Source of the DNA: Antrodiella citrinella
Lineage: Eukaryota; Basidiomycota; Agaricomycetes; Polyporales; Steccherinaceae
NCBI GenBank assembly: GCA_004802725.1
Contig: SGPM01000192.1
Location: 1-51,871, forward strand
Length of the DNA stretch: 51,871 bases
Direction: 5' to 3'
The notes beneath the pieces are model-generated. The model saw nothing but the letters and a program-made list of their open reading frames with translations. It was not told the origin of the DNA and did not search any database. Of the stretch, positions 22,819-34,076 are shown in pieces. Both the position numbers and the translations under genes were made by a program. The first letter of the stretch is position 1; every line of letters starts with the position of its first letter.

Positions 22819-23990
22819 TGTGCGTACAGTGTGTTCGGCGTATTTGTATTCTTCTCGGCACATTTCAAGTCAACTTACTTTTTGCTTGACACGACCTCTG
22901 CTGTCGCTCGTTCAGTTCATCTAGTACCAAGACATGCCGCCAATCGCATTCCACTGACGCCATGCTACGAACCACTCCAAACAACATATAGGTACGTACG
23001 GACCAAAAACAACGAGACTGATGAATTGTGATAATACTCCAAACGAAGCAAGGGAAACCGTAAGCTGATGGTGATGTGGGGAATATGCACCGAGATCAAG
23101 CTCGAAAATTGTGAGATCCAGCCTCCGAGTTCTCCAGGTTCATCCAAGACAAAGGCAAATATAATGTAGACGCGACGTTTGGAAAGAGCAGAAGAATGGA
23201 AATTCAAAACCAAGACTGAATCAGAATATACTGTCAGGCGTATGATGCGGTGTCCAGGATGAGTGGGGTATGCACAAGTAGAATACGTATGTACTGATTG
23301 TCAAACCAACATGGGGGGAACGACGAATGTGTGTGGACGTGAAGCGCGAGCAACAGTGGAAAACACGAGCAAGCAAGAAACGGGACAGATGTGTGAAAAC
23401 GGTCGAGAGGGACGGTGCTCACAGCAAGCAAAAGACGAATGAATGAAGACGAAAGAAAGGATGTGAAGGCGGGAAGACTTCGGCCAAGAAGCGAGCGAAC
23501 CGGGAATAGGATGTGGCGGAGAATGCCCCAGACGTTCGTAGGGTAGGTAAATGGCGGCGATAGTCGCGGTGGTGTAAGGTAGTATGGGCGGTGTGACCGG
23601 ATAGTAGCGGTGGGTTGTTAAGTAGGCGAGACGGGGCAGACTCATGGTAGGGTGGGTGCTGCGTTTGCATTGGAGCCAGTGTGTTGGGAAGGAGGGGAAG
23701 GGTGAAGGAGCGTAAAGACCGCGCGCGGGAGACCCGAGGGGATTTTGAGAGATGGAAGCTGCAGGGAAGTGTTAGCAACTGCGAGCTGGATCACAGAGAT
23801 AAACGCACCATAGGACAGACAAGAAACAACGCGGGATGGAAGGATATGCTATGCGAACAAATACCAGCTCAATACAAGCAACCAAGCAGAAAGAAAGAGA
23901 CACTCCAGGATACAGGACATTGGATAGAAACAATCAAGCAATGAAAACAGGCAGAACCGGAGACACTTGTATGACATGATCGATCAAAAA
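22819..23990. other. Convergent 3' intergenic region, purine-rich plus strand
   Basis: A 1.17-kb interval between the SARAF and Rsr1-like stop codons. From about 23300 to 23760 the plus strand is markedly purine-rich (the minus strand pyrimidine-rich), creating long open minus-strand frames without domains. It is probably the UTRs. Confidence 0.45.
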
Positions 23991-24945
23991 TCACATAATC
24001 ACACAGTGGTCTCTCCGTTTCACCTTCCGTTTCGCCTGCGTACCCTGCAGCAGCACCTGCGCGGCGGCTTCATTCTTGTACCGATCCCGCATCTGCATGA
24101 GCAGGTCCTGGAAGACGTCGGTGACGTGCCAGTTCTGCTTGGCCGACGTTTCGTAGAACGGTAGACCCCACTCGTTTACGAGCTGCCGAATCTTGTCCCG
24201 TGTGACTTCGCGTTCGTGGACCAGATCCAACTTGGTCCCGACGACGACGATAGGAACATGCTGAGAACGAATGACAGTGACGTTAGACGTGAACGCGGTA
24301 CCCACGGACAACAAGAAGCACTGACTGCATCAGGACCCTTTATGCGTGCGATTTGTTGGCGAATGTCGTCGATCTCTCGCAGACTGGACTCGTACGTGAG
24401 ACTGAATACAAGGACAAAGCCGTGCCCTGCCTGTGAAGAAGATGTGGCGTCGATCGCTGGTAGGGACGGGCCGACAGAGGACACACGTACTTTGATGTAG
24501 CCCTCGTTCAACGCAGTGAACTGCTCTGCGCCGGCTGTGTCGATGATCTCTATCTGGAGGTGGCAGCATAAGAGAAGGGGGGCCAATAGAACCAAGGTGT
24601 ACGCCGTGGACGCACCGTGAAACGCTCCCCGTCAAGGAATATGTCGCGACGATAGGTCTCTGTGGGTGGTGTACGTGAGTACTTTCGGAGGCGGGCATGG
24701 TCAGTCGCAACGCACCTTCTATCGTCGGGTTGTATGCTTCGTTGAAGCTGTTCTTGACAAACCTGACAGTGAGTGCGGACTTTCCTACACCTCCGGCTAC
24801 AGTGGCAGAAGTGAGCTGGATGTGCTTGGAGGGCGGTGGTGCATTTAGAGAACTTACCACCGAGGACGACGGCATTGAAGCGGGGGACATGGGGATTGTT
24901 CCGACGCGTCGATGAGGGCAGCGGAGGTTTCTGGAGGAACGACAT
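23991..24945 (-). CDS. RSR1: Rsr1/Rap-like small GTPase
   Basis: This is a Ras-superfamily GTPase, in fungi known for polarity and bud-site selection. Minus-strand exons are 24858-24945, 24716-24796, 24616-24659, 24491-24553, 24326-24430 and 23991-24260, giving 216 aa. A 19-residue N-terminal extension precedes the G domain. Motifs are the P-loop GAGGVGKS (29-36), effector YNPTIEETYRRD, switch II DTAGAEQF (76-83), GTKLDL and ETSAK. The C-terminus is a polybasic KAKRKVKRRDHC-like stretch ending in CAAX box CVIM, predicted farnesylated. The Ras Gln61 position is Ala80 here; Rap has Thr and Rsr1 is also non-Gln. This supports Rsr1/Rap rather than Ras, but the exact subfamily needs phylogeny. Acceptor 24797 was chosen because it restores the full GAGGVGKS. 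Confidence 0.9.
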
Positions 24946-25288
24946 TCGAGTATGGGAGGGGTGCGCCGCCTGGGAGCTGAGAAGAGACCAAAGCCGTGGA
25001 AGGGAGAGAAAAGGGCGGTCAAGAAGGGGGCGTGTGCAGCATGAACCGATGCGGAGGAGGAGGGATTGTACGCGCCGACGTCGACGATGAGCGCGACGGG
25101 AGAGAAATGAGGGCAGCGAGGATGGCGGGCGGGGCTCGAACGTTGCCAACGACGAGCAGGCGAAAGGCGGCGGCGGCGACGACCCAAAAGTTCGCGCCTC
25201 CAAGATCGAGTATCCTAATCAGGCAAGTGCACGTGGCACAAACACTGAGTGTGGCGTTTAAACTTGTTTCTAGTCCAGCACCTCAACG
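24946..25288. promoter_or_regulatory. Shared divergent promoter, RSR1 / cyclophilin
   Basis: A 343-bp interval between the two start codons. It holds G-rich runs toward RSR1 and no additional gene. Confidence 0.45.
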
Positions 25289-26565
25289 ATGGTGAACCCT
25301 CGAGTCTTTCTGGACATTGCAGTCGACAACAGCCCCGTTGGAAGGCAAGTTCATACTCAGGCATGAACAGTCACGTGCTAATACATGCATCAGACTCATC
25401 TTCGAACTCTTCACCGACACTGCGCCCAAAACAGCCGAAAAGTAGGTCTCACTCGCTGCTCATCTCCGCCTCCGACGCGTCTCACTTCTCAGCTTTCGCG
25501 CACTATGCACCGGAGAAAAGGGACTGTCGCCCGTGTCCGAGCGACCCCTCTACTACAAAGGCAGCATCATCCACCGTTCCATTAAAGATTTCATGATCCA
25601 AGGCGGAGGTACGTCCGCTGTCCTCGCCAGCCGTGCTACAGCTCACTACTTCTTAGATTTCACGAAACGCAATGGTATGGGCGGAGAGTCCATATACGGC
25701 AGTCCATTTGCGGATGAGGACTTGACCCGGCCTCTAGATGCCAAAGGGTGCGTGCTCAGACAAGTCTCAAGTCGAAATGACCCGTCTCATCATCTCCACA
25801 ATTAGCCTTCTGTGCATGGCGAACAAAGGCCCCAACACCAACGGCTCCCAATTCTTCGTCACATTGCGCGACTGTCCGCATCTCAACGGCAAACACGTCG
25901 TCTTCGGTCGGGTCATTCGCGGCTATGACGAGGTCGTGGGCAAGATCTCGGAAGTGGAGACGGACGAGAAAGACCGGCCGTTGATTCCCATCAGCATCGT
26001 GAACTGCGGAGAGCTGGTTCTGAAGGCCAAGGTGGAGAAACAAGAGGAAGGTGAGCCATTCTTCAGATGCTTGCTGGTCTGTCCGCGCTAACACTGCACT
26101 CAGCGAAAGTAAAGGAGTCTGCAGACGAGTCCGCAAATTCAGATCACGAGAAGAGCAAGAAACGCCGACATCGTCATCGCTCCCGCTCCCCGGCTTCTGA
26201 GGCTTCTGAAGAAGAAGACCGAACACGTCACAAGAAGCATCGCAGTAAGAAGAGCAAGAGCAAACGCTCCAAGGATAAGGTCCGGTCTGTATCGCCCAGC
26301 ACAGAGGCAAAGGAGGGTGAGGAAGAGACCGAAGAGCAGTACGACGCCCGACTGGAAAGAGAAGAGAACGAGAGGATCGAAGCTGCGCGGCGGAAAGAGT
26401 TGGAGAGGATCAAGAGAAATGCGGATAACATTGTCAGCAAGGATGGTGTTCGATTCAAAGGTGCGTTACCCGAGTCAATAGCTCCTTCGTTTCCTGAACC
26501 ACTCATTGTTCTTTTATACAGGAAGAGGACGGATGACATACATTGACCCTGAACTCCAACGGTAG
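25289..26565 (+). CDS. SR-type nuclear cyclophilin (peptidyl-prolyl isomerase, PPIG-like)
   Basis: It catalyses cis-trans proline isomerisation; PPIG-type proteins act with splicing factors. Exons 25289-25344, 25394-25441, 25493-25608, 25657-25747, 25806-26050, 26104-26460 and 26522-26565 give 318 aa. The cyclophilin domain runs about 1-178: [53 protein letters not shown] and [12 protein letters not shown]. Catalytic Arg and FMIQGG are kept. The CypA Trp121 position is His, as in human PPIG, so cyclosporin binding should be weaker. The tail is basic/SR-like ([28 protein letters not shown]), followed by a charged helix and a [12 protein letters not shown] end. Intron 1 uses a GC donor (GCAAGT). 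The stop at 26563 overlaps a possible GT donor leading into the next kinase-like exon. Confidence 0.93.
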
Positions 26566-26620
26566 GATGTGGATACATGTTACATACCCGTAGTTTCCGG
26601 TTTGTGCAATGATATTTCAG

Positions 26621-27183
26621 CTTTGCTACGGCAGAGCCATCGCTTTCGACGACGGTCACAAAGCGAGCCGGGCTATACCCACCTCCTTTCACATGGGACA
26701 TCAATCCGTTCAAGTCGGAGCTAATCCAGGTAGTTTTGAACGATCTTCGTAAAGGTGTGTTTCCATTCCGTCTTATGAAGCAACCTGAACATTCTTACCC
26801 GAGTTCGTTTACTCTGACACAGTCGTATAAGCAGACAGACCCTCTGGTGACATCGGTGCTCCTACGTATCGTGCACCGGAAATATTGATTCGCGCAGAGT
26901 GCGGAAAAGAGATTGATAGCTGGGCTGTCGGGTGCTTGGTGAGTCACACGAAACGTATTTGTGTCGCATCAGGGACCTAGCTAATGCCATTGTGTCTGTC
27001 CTTGAGGCGTGCCTCCCTACATCACAGACCTCCCTGGCGAGAGCATCTTCAGTTTTCAAGAAACTCTCAAAATCAGCGCAGATGAAAATCTACTGCTGCA
27101 ACAATATGCCTTGACTGGCGAAACGCTGTGCGAGGAGGTCGTCAACCAATCTCTCCTTAAGAACCAGTACTTTCGATGGTGAA
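26621..27183 (+). pseudogene. Relic of SRPK-like protein kinase (C-lobe only)
   Basis: Exon-like blocks 26621-26754 and 26835-26938 join in phase. They read NPFKSELIQVVLNDL and then GAPTYRAPEILIRAECGKEIDSWAVGCL, the activation-segment APE and helix-F DxWxxGC region of SRPK-like kinases common in Agaricomycetes. A third block at about 26991-27183 reads VPPYITDLPGESIFSF and runs to a stop, but no GT/AG pair links it in the correct phase. No ATP-binding lobe, HRD motif or DFG is present upstream; the cyclophilin stop lies 56 nt before. It therefore looks like a truncated, decaying copy rather than an active enzyme. Alternatively the first block is a rare alternative 3' exon of the cyclophilin. 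Confidence 0.55.
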
Positions 27184-27400
27184 GGCGAGTCCAAGCTGTG
27201 TATCTAGGAGTTTCAGCGGTTAACCATAAGTAACTTAGCAAGACTCAGAACGGATCGTCTGCCTCTCGAAGGACGATCAGACGATGCATTTCCGAGTCCA
27301 GCGACCTCAATTCACAGCAGTTTGAAGGCTGCTAGATTCATCGAAAGTTGCTTGCGGCTCAACTCCTCTGACCCGTCCGAGTTTGGTTAATTGTGTGATC

Positions 27401-28066
27401 ATGATTGGTTCGCTACTGCGTTCATGGGAGGCACCGGACTCGGACCGTCAAACTCTAGACCGTTTACAGTTCAAGAGACGGTTTGCCTTTGACCAGAAGC
27501 CCTCCAAGGACTACCAGCATGCGATGTTTCTAGGTACCTTAGACGGCGAGGAAGTTGTTGTCAAGTTCTGCGAGCGGTACGGACACGATGCACATATGCT
27601 CCTCGCTGAACAGAACCCTCCGTTAGCACCAAAACTTCATCTCTGCGGTACTTGTCCCCGGCGCGACGATGATGGTTATAGAGTACGTGCAAGGGAAGAC
27701 TGCGTTCAACACCTTCGGGGACGCCAATAGTATCTCACGAAAGGTTCGGCTGCATGTCAAGAAGGCAATGGACGTCCTACCCGCGGCAGGCTTTGTGCAT
27801 GGCGACATACGACGACCGAACGTCCTGGTTGTCCGTCGACATGGTCTGGACGACGATCCCGCCGATTCGGATGGCGGCATGCTGTTGGACTTTGACTGGG
27901 CTGGTCGTGAGGGTGAGGTCAGGTATCCTTATGGTATAAATATGCAGATCAATTGGACGGATGGTGTCGCCGGTGGTAAACCCATACTGAAGGAGCATGA
28001 TAGGAATATGTACCGTGTTTCCACTGGCTCGTCAACTCCAGAGCCGTCACGGTGTAACTTGGAATG
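27401..28066 (+). pseudogene. Frameshifted HGD-type kinase-like protein
   Basis: Two overlapping frames together make a kinase/phosphotransferase-like protein. The first (from ATG 27401) has FKRRFAFDQKPSKDYQHAMF, then EEVVVKFCERYGHDAHMLLA and APKLHLCG, resembling a beta3-lysine strand. The second (from about 27645) has MVIEYVQGKTAF, the catalytic-loop form FVHGDIRRPNVLV (HGD in place of HRD) and LLDFDWAGREGEVRYPYGIN (DFD as the metal site), then EHDRNM. This arrangement is known in expanded Agaricomycete kinase-like families. No intron fits between the frames, so a one-base frameshift near 27640-27665 breaks the gene, unless it is a sequencing error in a draft assembly. Catalytic-type residues otherwise look intact. 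Confidence 0.6.
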
Positions 28067-28657
28067 AATCACTCGTTCACTATCAGTCTCTTGTTCAATT
28101 ATTTTGTCAATCTTCGGAACGTCGGACAAGTCTGCCATACTCAAGGTCAAGAATCTTAGGAAAGAAACCAGGACTATTGGCCATGCTAAAAAGATACCAC
28201 CTAGTGGCACCGCAAGTTGTGGCAAGCCAACATTACTGCACTTGGATCCTTGACTGCGACGATGAACTTGTGCCCGACATGGTCCTCTGATGCGGCACTC
28301 TCTGACTACAACTGGTTGCTCAATCTTTGGTTTATTGGTCATAACGTCGGAGGGTAGGTAACACATTTGAGAGAGGTATTCGTGAAGGTATCGCATAACG
28401 GGGTCGTGATGGGGAGAAGATATCGCAGGCGTGATAACAGTATAAAACGAGGAGCAAGAGAGCAGAGGACGAGCGGGGTGACTCTAAGCAAAACAAAACC
28501 GGAGCATCGTGATCATGAAATGGAGACGTCACTTGAAGATCTAAGACCAACAGGGAGACAGGAGAAGATGAAGGGATAACGATATCGGGAAGCAGCAAGT
28601 GGATGGCGATCATCAAAACAAAGCAGTAGGACCAACGACAGCAAAAGGCCAAGTTCG
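28067..28657. other. Convergent 3' intergenic region
   Basis: It lies between the kinase-like relic (plus) and the membrane-protein gene (minus). No gene or RNA signal is recognised. Confidence 0.45.
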
Positions 28658-31585
28658 TCACCATTCTTCATCAATAGGACCACCACCATTCCACCGCGCA
28701 TCGTGTTCATGTTCAGGACCACGGAGCCATGGGATACTAGGGGCACGCATGGTTGCGCCGGAAATAGGGTCCGTTATGGACGTCGTTATGGTCGAGCTTG
28801 TTACCGAGTTGACAGTGCCATCCTGATGACCTGAGAGGAGGGGCGTTCGAGACGAAGTCGGCGAGACATCCTGCCCGATGGGCGGAGGGAACAATGAACG
28901 ACGGGAGCGGGGTGACAATGGAGGTGGGGAGTTCGCCCGGGTATCGTCGATAGGGGACCTCGTCCGCCCGCCGAACACAGCTGAGAGCGGGGGAGACACA
29001 ATGTTGCCTGTGGCTGCTCGCCTGGCTCCACGGTTCTCGAAAGAGGACACTGAACTAGAGTGAGCCAGTGAACTACTACCTGTACGGGCATGAGAGTGCG
29101 CCGAGGGACGAGAAGAACCAGAGCCGGTCTGTGTGTGATGGACGGACGCAGGTGCTGAACCTATTGCACTGCGTGACGCGTACGGGCTGAGATGTGAGCG
29201 CATAGAATGCAGAGAACCCTGCTCGGATGCCGGGGAAATGGGCGGGTTGATGACCATGGGCTAGACACCAGTCAGTTACGAATCAGATGCAGAGGATAGG
29301 CTGGCACATACCATGCCTGCAGTCCCGAACGTCGTGCGTCTACCTCCTTGCGAGAAACCGCTTCCACCAGCAAGAGTTCGCCAGCCGGCAGTGGCAGCCG
29401 GAGGTTCATCTTCAATGTCGATGTTGATATCGGTGCTGCTGGTGGGGCTGACTTGATTGCTCGGGTACGATTCCCGCCACGTGTTGGGTATGGGACTCAA
29501 GCCAGGTGGAGGGAACGCGTTCGCATTCCCAGAGCCAGAACCAAAGCGAGAGGTAGCCAATGACGTGACCGGGGCGGGAGCGGGCAGATCCAGTACGTCG
29601 ATATTGGAAGGTAGGCGTGTGTGAGCACGATGTTGAGAGGACGAGTTGTCGTCATAAGCCGGAGGAGGTTGCGTTGGCACAGTAGAGTACATACTGTGAC
29701 CTGTGAGACGAGAAGACTCGCCCGGTGCTTGAGCTAAGGACTGTTGTGAGTGTGAGGCACTTCCGCCATTGCCACTGTTACTGTCACGCGTCTGGAAACG
29801 TTCTGGGATCTCAGGGACGTCAGGAATTTCACTTGTGGGCGTCGAAACAGCGTCGTGATACACAGTGTTACCACTCGCGGCACTTGTGCTCTTGCCACTG
29901 ACGCTGGAAATGGGACGTGAGCTGACCGAATTGTATCCTAGACCGGACTCTATCCTGGGAGTACGAGGGGACAGAGGTTCCTCCTGGAAGCGAACGTAGG
30001 AGCTCGGGCGAGAGCGAGACGCATGGCGTGAATGGGACGAGCGAGTAGGAGAACGTGTGTACGCATCGAGACCTCCGGGATCAGCGCTGCTGTCAGCCTG
30101 TTCTGCACGACCAGCAGCGGTCAATGACATCCGCCTGAACCAACTCAGCCTGCCAAGTCGGCCGCTAAGGTTCTGAAGCCCAAGATTGTTGCGACTCGGG
30201 CCTGACTCAGCATTGAGTTCAGTTACACGTACTCGGCGTGCAACGCGCAACTCAGCATCCTCCAAACTGCCAATTGACTTCTGAGAGCCGAGGGAACGGT
30301 TTTGAGAGCTGATGGAGCGTTGGGAAATGTTGCGCGAAGTGCGAATACCGATGCCGCCCAAGGCGTCCGGATTGAGCATGGGAGGGGGAAGTAAGGGAGA
30401 GTAATCGACTTGCGGTGATGGCTCAACGATACGAATATCAGTTGGTGGTTCATCATATCCCTCATCTAGCATGCGATTGATGACGTCCCGAGGGATGATA
30501 TTGCCTGTTCTTGGGGGACTTGACCTGACCTGACTGACGACAGCAGCAGCGGGAACACTGACGAGAGTATCCGTGCCAGTTTTGGTCTGTGCCATCTCTT
30601 CGGCAATAGTACCGCTTCGTCTTCTAGTCAAGAAGGGGTCTTGCTCTTCACCGCTGTGTCGAGGCGAGCCTTCTCCGGGAGTCCGAATGCCTTCTTCAGC
30701 TTCGGTTGGGCTTACGAGGTCCCAGCCTGTCCATATAGGAGTTGATCCTGGATCAGCAGTAAAGAGTGTGGTCTGCCGATTCCAGAAGCTGGATGTAGTT
30801 TGTTGACCACTCGAACCCGAGCGACGACGGTTCCGACATAGAACACACATCGTGAGCACCAGAACTAGTAGCAAGAGGGCACCGAGAATGCCGCCGATGA
30901 GACCACCGATAGCCGCCTTGGAAAGGCCATGAGAGGGCGTAGCGGGTGGTGTTGCGGACGCGCCAGGAGGGGCAGGAGAAAGTGAAGAAGTGGGGGATGA
31001 GGTGGGAGAGGAGGTGATAGAGGGGGCGGAGGAGGGTGTCGCAGGGGAAGAGGAAGTGGCCGTAGGAACGGTAGAGGTAGCAGTCACAGGTGGGGGTGAT
31101 GACAGCCCACCGTAAACCCAAGTCCCATCTGTGCCCAATGGTATCTGCGATATGCTCGGTCAGTTGGTGGCGTTGAAACGCAGTGAAGAATAACAAAACG
31201 AAATACACGTGAATTCCACTCTGGTAATGAGGTGCGGATAGCGAGGTGAGATGTACAGACAAGTGGCATGGCTGAAGTACCCCTCCGCCGGCCCCCAACC
31301 TCAACAGAGGGCAATTCGAGTCCCCACATGATGACCTCGTCGTTGTCACAGGAAAACTAAGAGAACACTCACCGGTGGTCCATAGTAGGTAAGTGGCAAA
31401 GTCAAGGTGCCGAACGAGGTCGAGAGACCGCCGTCAGCATCTGTGATGACGGCTGAGGTGAGGGTCATCCACGACGGGAGGGCCTGCGATGCTTGTGTCA
31501 TGAGGGATATGGAGCAAGATAGCTGGATAAAATCGTTAGTAGAGAACGTGGGTGTAATCCTGCGACGGGTGGCTATAGTGAGCTT
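28658..31585 (-). CDS. Ser/Thr-rich single-pass membrane protein (Mid2/Wsc-like layout)
   Basis: The family is not identified, but the layout is that of fungal surface sensors. Exons supported are 31373-31585 (partial 5'), 29312-31144 and 28658-29260, all phase 0. The extracellular part has a conserved-looking head (LPSWMTLTSAVITDADGG, TLTLPLTYYGPP, then IPLGTDGTWVYGGLSSPPP) followed by an O-glycosylation-type Thr/Ser/Pro mucin segment. One transmembrane helix follows (AIGGLIGGILGALLLLVLVL, with stop-transfer RNRRRSG). A 500+ residue cytoplasmic tail is rich in Ser, with many RSxS-type strings (RNISQRSISSQNRS, SRHASRSRPSS) that could be phosphosites, and ends in IDEEW. The segment between 31145 and 31372 may hold a short extra exon. 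The true N-terminus and signal peptide lie upstream of 31585 and are unresolved. Confidence 0.75.
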
Positions 31586-31924
31586 CTGAGAAGATGCGAT
31601 GTGAGAACACAACTTGAACTTACGATATGTTTGGATGGTTTGTATGTTTTATTCTGCCGGAAGAACGAAGAGACGGGTACTATTACACCGCTCGCGTTAT
31701 GTGTAGGAGGGAAATAGAGACGGAGGAGGAGGAATGAAGAAGAGAAAGCACAACTCTTCAAATGAGCCACAAAACGCGTTGTAGTCACGTGCCACGCGTT
31801 GGAATAGCCAGGACCCCGGAACCCCGTCGGGACACTGTCTCGTTCAGGAAATGGTCGCGCCTTTTTCTCGTCGTTGTCCTCGTCGCTCAGGAATATAAGT
31901 ATACCCTCTTGAACGTATCCACCA

Positions 31925-33522
31925 ATGTCGGATCTCTACCGCTCTGCTATCCATGCGCGCGCATCAAAGCTGCCTCCCGTGCCTCCCACCGTATACCCTG
32001 GCCACACGTACGGAGATGAAGTTGAGGACGAGGACGCAGAGATGGCCGATTCTGTAGGATCGCTCCCTTCTGAGATGGGTCCACCGAAGTAGGCTGATTT
32101 CTATACTGCATTGACTCGCCTTTGCAATGTGGCGACTTTTGGTGCAGTGACTGAGCTCTCTGAACAGCTTAAAGCTGATGCCGTGCCCTTGAAGGTCCTT
32201 CAATCTTGAATCGAGAAGGAAAAAGACACCAAATCCCTCCTTTTCGCCCATCTCTGCTGCAGCTTACTTTGAGCAAGCTACCCAAATATCCGTTCCATCT
32301 TCCGGTCTTGACTTTCGCGCTTATTACACCCCTCCCAAGTTCGCAGGAGGCTCTGTACTAGTGTGTCATCATGGCGCAGGCTACTCTGGTCTCAGCTTCG
32401 CGTGCCTTGCTCAAGAAGTTACTCGTCTGAGTGAAGGAGAGTGCGGTGTTCTCTCTTTTGATTTCAGGGGTCATGGTAAGCCATGTATCTCTCGTGCAAG
32501 GTGCATGGCTAACATAGTGTTCGCGGCGACCAGGCAAGACCTACAAGATTGGATCATCTTCGCCAGATGAAGAAGATCTCTCCGTTGAACTGTTGACATC
32601 AGACTTCGTCAACTTCATATCGTCAGTCTTTCCTGACCCAGTCAGCGCACCGACATTACTGGTACGTCGTGGTATATGTCGACACGAAGCACGACTTATT
32701 GTTCATAGTTAGTCGGACATAGCCTTGGTGGATCTGTATGTGTTCGCGCGTGCTCCCCGCTTCAGGAACGCAAATACAGGGTGACTGGTGTCGCGGTTCT
32801 GGACGTGGTAGAAGGTGCGGGTCTCTCAATTTGCCGTACACAATAGATCATGACACTCTGGTCCCCAGAGTTTACGCTTGAAGCGCTTCCAATGATGCAT
32901 AGCCTCCTGGATACACGGCCAGAGGGATTCGGTAGTGTCGAAGAAGCTGTTGAGTGGCAGTGAGTCCCATCACAACTCCAGGTTTTTTGACTTCGCTCTG
33001 AACCTTACGTGTCTCTCTAGTGTGAAGACAAACGCAATCCGAAATGTCGATTCAGCACGAGTTTCGATCCCTTCGGTGATAATCCCAAATCCAAAACCCG
33101 CCACGAGGGCACCAGATTACCTGTGGCGCACACCTCTACGCTCAACAGCACCCTACTGGACGAGTACGCTCTGACACTTTATCACGCTGACTGCTATCTC
33201 ACCGCGAGCAGGCTGGTTTACCGGACTTTCAAATAAATTTCTGTCCGCTCGCGCAGCACGACTGCTCGTACTGGCGGGTACGGAACGGTTGGACAAAGAG
33301 TTGATGATCGGTCAAATGCAAGGAAAGTTTCAACTGGAAGTTCTGACAGGAGTTGGACATATGATTCATGAGGTACGTAGCTAACACAGTTTTCTTGCAT
33401 CACTGATTTTCTTATTTCTACATGAATAGGACGACCCGACGCGGTTGGCAGAGCTTTTGGTAGGCTTTTGGCGAAGAAATGAACGTGTCCTGGTCGGAGT
33501 CAAGAAAGTCGGGGATTTGTGA
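31925..33522 (+). CDS. PPE1: Protein phosphatase methylesterase 1 (Ppe1/PPME1)
   Basis: This alpha/beta hydrolase removes the C-terminal methyl ester from the PP2A catalytic subunit. Eight exons (31925-32088, 32219-32475, 32534-32661, 32709-32814, 32869-32959, 33021-33163, 33212-33372, 33430-33522) give 380 aa. Family landmarks are KLPPVPPTVYP, ISAAAYFEQATQISVPSS, LVCHHGAGYSGLSFACLA, LSFDFRGHGKT, the nucleophile elbow LVGHSLGGSVC (Ser188), GVAVLDVVEEFTLEALPMMH, WFTGLSNKFLS and a late catalytic His in VGHMIHEDDP. The first intron is long for this genome (130 nt) and was set so that the second exon restores KKTPNPSFSPISAA. The VRACSPLQERK stretch is coding rather than a 30-nt intron. Head-to-head with the upstream membrane-protein gene. 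Confidence 0.94.
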
Positions 33523-34076
33523 AGATACTGTCAATTCCAATTCAACGTTCAACGTTCAACTTCCTTCGCGTAGCTGCGTTATGTCGTCCCAGAGTTGTGA
33601 CTGGACATTGCGATTTGAATGATTAAAGTGTTGTGAGACACCGGGGGCGGCATAAGCACCCTGCCAATTCGGAATCCGCAGAAGACATACACAAACCTTC
33701 GTTAATGAACCTTCTTCGCAGGATGCTCAAATGGGGAGGGCGACAGCAAAGGAGCTGCTGCAGGATGAGTGGATGACGACGAAATTAGAAGCTTAAACAA
33801 TTGTGAAGTGGCCGATCAAATGGGACACAATCCTTTCCCCGTCGTATCCAATATCTGGCCGCGCCAGCATTGGATAATGTACTATGTACTCCTTGACAAT
33901 CGGAGCTGCTTTTCTCACTGACTACTCCAAGTTTGATATCGATCACTGCACTACAGCACTCATCGACTTCTCATTTTTTAAATATGAAATCGAATATCCT
34001 AGAAACACGTAAGTGACTATATCTATATTGGTTAGAAACATATCTGAAAGGCTCGCGGTCTTACAATACACCCTCC
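33523..34076. other. Convergent 3' intergenic region
   Basis: It lies between the PPE1 and RIX7 stop codons. It starts with a short direct repetition (CAACGTTCAACGTTCAAC at about 33543) and contains AT-rich sequence near 33960-34030. No gene is seen. Confidence 0.5.

Noticed and set aside
23301..23778. Overlapping long minus-strand frames downstream of RSR1
   Set aside because: They result from the pyrimidine-rich minus strand; no domain and no start in good context.
32724..32766. Possible 30-nt GT...AG intron inside PPE1 exon 4
   Set aside because: Too short for a spliceosomal intron, and the translated text VCVRACSPLQERK fits the PPME1 family.
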